Shown here: piece after piece, positions 39,878 to 42,153 of the stretch | How the letters are laid out: each line of letters opens with the position of its first letter | How positions within the stretch are numbered: the first letter of the stretch is position 1 | From: Actinoplanes subtropicus | Lineage (GTDB): Bacteria > Actinomycetota > Actinomycetes > Mycobacteriales > Micromonosporaceae | DNA length: 42,153 nucleotides | Assembly (NCBI RefSeq): GCF_000721705.1 | Contig: NZ_JOJL01000053.1 | Coordinates: 1-42,153 of the forward strand | Reading direction: 5' to 3' | Notes under the pieces: generated by a model | Database searches by the model: none | The model's input: only the letters and a program-made list of their open reading frames with translations | Told to the model about the DNA's origin: nothing | Made by a program: the position numbers and the translations under genes

Positions 39878-40990
39878 TCACTTCCAGACGTCGTACTGGT
39901 ACAGGTTGTACGAGGCCATCAGCGTCGTGATCTTGGTGTAGTAGTTCGGGTCGGTGGCGTACCCGGCCTTCCACACCTGCCAGATGAACTTGTTCGCGTC
40001 CCGGGTGTAACCGAACGCCGGCTTGTACCGGCTGTTGACCCGCAGGAAGTTGCCGTGGTCGCGGAACGAGTTCGCCATCGTGGCGTAGATCCGGAAGCTG
40101 GCCGTGGTGGCGAAGCACTTGCCGGTCTTGTCGCACTCGCTGGTGTTGTAGACGTGGCAACCCTGGGCGAGGTCGCCGTACCGGCCGTTCTGGCACTTGA
40201 TCCCGAAGTAGTTGCTGTCGGTCACCGACAGGCTGCTCCTGCCCCAGCCGGACTCGAGGATCGCCTGCGCGATCGTGACCGACGCCGGCACGCCGTACTC
40301 GCGCCAGCCCCGTTGCGCGCCGGGCACCGCGGCCTTGAGGAACTGGTCCGGGGTGGGCGCCGGGCCGGTGACCGGGGTCAGCGACGCACCCGGGCACAGG
40401 TGCAGGGTCGGCGTCACCACGTACGCATGCGAGATGTAACCGCCGTCGCTCAGCCGGTTCCATTGCGTGGTCGAGCGGACGGTGCCCTTGACCAGCTGGC
40501 CGACGACGCCGCACACGCCCTGCACGGTCGCGCCGGTGAGCACCGCGCGCTTGACCGGGTAGGACGTGCCCGGCCCGGTGCGGATGTTCACCGTCCCGTC
40601 GGCGCTGCGCACCGTGCCGATCTTGTAGGTCACCTCGGCGGCCGGCGACGTCGTGGTCGCGCACGGCGGAAGCGTTCCGCTCATCCGGACGTACGCGTCG
40701 GAGACGTACGCGCCGGAACCGAGCCGGTCCCACTGCCCGGTCGTGCGGATCGAGCCCCGGACGGTCTGCCCGGCGGCCCGGCAGACGGCGGTGATCCGCT
40801 GCCCGTCGCGCAGCGACCCGGTGACCCGGGACGACAGCGCGGGCCCGGATCGGGTCATCAGCGTGCCACTCACCTCGACGGTCCCGGTCACCCCGGCGGC
40901 CTGGGCCGGGCTGGACGCGACCACCAGGCCCGCGCCGGCGGTCAGCGCCATCATCGGCACCACGAGCAGTCGGCGGGTCCTGAACCCCAT
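39878..40990 (-). CDS. Secreted SH3b-repeat N-acetylglucosaminidase (GH73-like)
   Basis: A 370-aa exported cell-wall hydrolase. ATG 40990 has AAGGGG eight bases upstream and a clear signal peptide (MGFRTRRLLVVPMMALTAGA, cleaved after AQAA). Two bacterial SH3 domains follow (about 40-108 and 118-195); the second has VNIRTGPGTSYPVKRAV and both contain TTGQWDRL/TTQWNRL. Residues about 215-370 are a GH73/FlgJ-like glucosaminidase: VTIAQAILESGWGRS with catalytic Glu near 245, SNYFGIKC, SFRIYATMANSFRDHGNFL and YATDPNYYTKI. It cuts the GlcNAc-MurNAc bond in peptidoglycan. Confidence 0.93.
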   Translation of the reverse strand: MGFRTRRLLVVPMMALTAGAGLVVASSPAQAAGVTGTVEVSGTLMTRSGPALSSRVTGSLRDGQRITAVCRAAGQTVRGSIRTTGQWDRLGSGAYVSDAYVRMSGTLPPCATTTSPAAEVTYKIGTVRSADGTVNIRTGPGTSYPVKRAVLTGATVQGVCGVVGQLVKGTVRSTTQWNRLSDGGYISHAYVVTPTLHLCPGASLTPVTGPAPTPDQFLKAAVPGAQRGWREYGVPASVTIAQAILESGWGRSSLSVTDSNYFGIKCQNGRYGDLAQGCHVYNTSECDKTGKCFATTASFRIYATMANSFRDHGNFLRVNSRYKPAFGYTRDANKFIWQVWKAGYATDPNYYTKITTLMASYNLYQYDVWK

Positions 40991-41167
40991 GAAGACAACC
41001 CCTTCGTTCGGTGAACGTCCGTACGAAGGTGAAGCCGGAGTGTTGCGGGCCGAGAGCGATAGTGGTTGCGGGCGGGTAGCCATGATCCTGGGGTTGAAAA
41101 AGCAACCGTCTGGGCAAACCGGCTACGCAGCCGCCGCCCATGATCAGGAGCAGGAGGTCACCCGCCG

Positions 41168-42118
41168 ATGACGGCCCTGGCGCCCCGCAGCCGGACGTCC
41201 CGCGCCCGGACGGCCGCGCCCCGCCCGGGCGCAGGCCACGTGCTCGCCCCGTTCGCGGTGGCCCTGCTGGCCGCCGCCGGGGTGGCCGCGACCTACCTGG
41301 CCTTCGTCCGCACCGTGACCGGCCAGCACGCGGACACCACCGCGATGCGCGGCGGCGACGTCCACCACCCCCGGGTGGTCGAGGTCCTCAGCCGTACGCT
41401 CAACGGCACCACCCTGGTGACCCTGGTGCTGGTGTGCCTGGCCGCGGTGGTCGTCGGCATCCTGCGCCACCGCCTCGACCTGGCCATCGGCGCCACGGTG
41501 CTGGTGCTCGGCGCGAACGCGAGCTGCCAGCTGCTCAAGACCCGGCTCCCCCGCCCCGACCTGGACCACTACCCCGCGCCCAACTCGTTCCCGAGCGGCC
41601 ACACCGCGGCCGCCGCCTCGGTGGCGTTCGCGCTGATCCTGGTGCTGCCGGCGGCCGTACGCGGCATGGTCGCCCTGGCCGGCGCCGCCTACGTCACGGT
41701 GATCGCCATCGCCACCGTCTGGGCCGAGTGGCACCGCCCGAGCGACACCATCGGCGCCGTGCTGCTGGTGCTGGCCTGGTCCGCGCTGGCCGCCTTCGGC
41801 ATCCGCCTGTTCCGCCGCGGCCCCACCGCCCCCGCCGCCGGCCCCGGCAAGCCCGTCACGGTCCTGCTGCTGGCCGTCGCCACGGTCGCCGGCGCCGCGG
41901 GTCTGTTCGGCCTGCTCTCCGAGGTCATGGCCGTCCGGGTCACGCCCGAACTGGTCTCCAGCCGCTTCGTGTTCCTCACCGCCTCGGCCGGCATCACTGC
42001 CGCGGTGGCCGCGGTATTCCTGCTCTGGACGTGGCTGGCCGCCGGCGACCGCCCCGCCGCGCCCGCACCCGCCAAGGCGAGCCGCCCGGCCCGCCCGCCC
42101 AAGGGAGGCAAGAAATGA
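41168..42118 (+). CDS. PAP2-family membrane phosphatase
   Basis: A 316-aa polytopic membrane protein. The phosphatase motifs are KTRLPRP (first motif), NSFPSGHTAAAAS with catalytic His, and TVWAEWHRPSDT (third motif). The third normally reads S-R-x5-H-x3-D; here His and Asp are kept but the Arg position is not obviously filled, a variant seen in some actinomycete members. Substrates may be undecaprenyl pyrophosphate or phosphatidic acid. AGGAGG precedes the ATG by about ten bases. The C-terminus is a basic Pro/Ala/Lys tail. Its stop overlaps the next gene (ATGA). Confidence 0.85.
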   Translation: MTALAPRSRTSRARTAAPRPGAGHVLAPFAVALLAAAGVAATYLAFVRTVTGQHADTTAMRGGDVHHPRVVEVLSRTLNGTTLVTLVLVCLAAVVVGILRHRLDLAIGATVLVLGANASCQLLKTRLPRPDLDHYPAPNSFPSGHTAAAASVAFALILVLPAAVRGMVALAGAAYVTVIAIATVWAEWHRPSDTIGAVLLVLAWSALAAFGIRLFRRGPTAPAAGPGKPVTVLLLAVATVAGAAGLFGLLSEVMAVRVTPELVSSRFVFLTASAGITAAVAAVFLLWTWLAAGDRPAAPAPAKASRPARPPKGGKK

Positions 42119-42153
42119 CCACCCCGACTCCCCCCCACCCCCCCGCCCACCCC
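42115..42153 (+). CDS. Start of a Pro-rich gene (partial, cut by the window edge)
   Basis: ATG 42115 overlaps the PAP2 stop as ATGA and has GGGAGG seven bases upstream. The thirteen visible codons read MTTPTPPHPPAHP. A Pro-rich cytoplasmic head of a membrane protein is typical for such starts, but no function can be given. Confidence 0.65.
   Translation, partial: MTTPTPPHPPAHP

Overview
This is a GC-rich actinomycete chromosome segment. The signs are GC-saturated third codon positions, many GTG starts and one likely TTG start, overlapping start/stop pairs, a SARP/AfsR-type regulator, a Tat substrate, and TAnnnT hexamers 6-7 bases before several start codons that lack a Shine-Dalgarno sequence. 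A Micromonosporaceae (Actinoplanes-like) origin is my guess; nothing here fixes the genus. I found no rRNA, tRNA, CRISPR array, transposase or prophage block. Apart from one broken sigma-factor locus it reads as chromosomal core and accessory housekeeping DNA.

Layout. 1-416: tail of a Pro/Ala-rich protein with in-frame 15-bp repeats. 666-1480 (-): two coupled FluC/CrcB fluoride channel subunits. 1603-3048 (-): large secreted protein. 3139-7735 (-): cobalamin operon (chlI/D-type chelatase, cobO, cobB/cbiA, cbiG-C) whose genes all overlap, under an AdoCbl riboswitch that starts inside the end of the gene upstream. 7725-9626 (-): VOC protein and FGGY sugar kinase. 9657-10187: sigma-factor pseudogene. 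10324-11856: TetR regulator and divergent NAD(P)-dependent epimerase with twin operators. 11862-12566: toxin-antitoxin-like pair with a triplicated 3' end and a palindromic operator. 12563-15431 (-): membrane protein, glycosyltransferase, SnoaL-like and cupin proteins. 15457-17719 (-): ArsR-ArsC fusion, VOC protein and ChrA, coupled by ATGA overlaps behind an ArsR-type palindrome. 17734-20779 (-): exonuclease III and a GGDEF-EAL membrane protein. 20878-23165: universal stress protein and, divergently, citrate synthase. 23226-23915 (+): polysaccharide-deacetylase-like protein.

24042-30605: a SARP/NB-ARC/TPR regulator diverges from a tight three-gene set encoding a small Cys-containing exported protein, a 784-aa peptidoglycan-binding/glycosidase-like protein and a Tat-exported protein. 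30606-31186 is the only long gene-free stretch. It holds a long imperfect inverted repeat, a 57-bp tandem repeat, a second copy of an intergenic element also seen at 23.9 kb, a five-codon leader ORF and a candidate attenuator before a 75-aa basic protein gene. 31466-39831 (-): LamG protein, a small conserved protein, HrpA RNA helicase, aldo/keto reductase and a CHASE histidine kinase. 39878-40990 (-): SH3b-glucosaminidase. 41168-42153 (+): PAP2 phosphatase and the start of a Pro-rich gene cut by the window edge.

The best candidates for something undescribed are the leader-ORF/attenuator unit at 31.0-31.2 kb, the exported three-gene set beside the SARP regulator, and the ArsR-ArsC/VOC/ChrA operon. 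All functional calls come from reading motifs by eye; no database search was possible.
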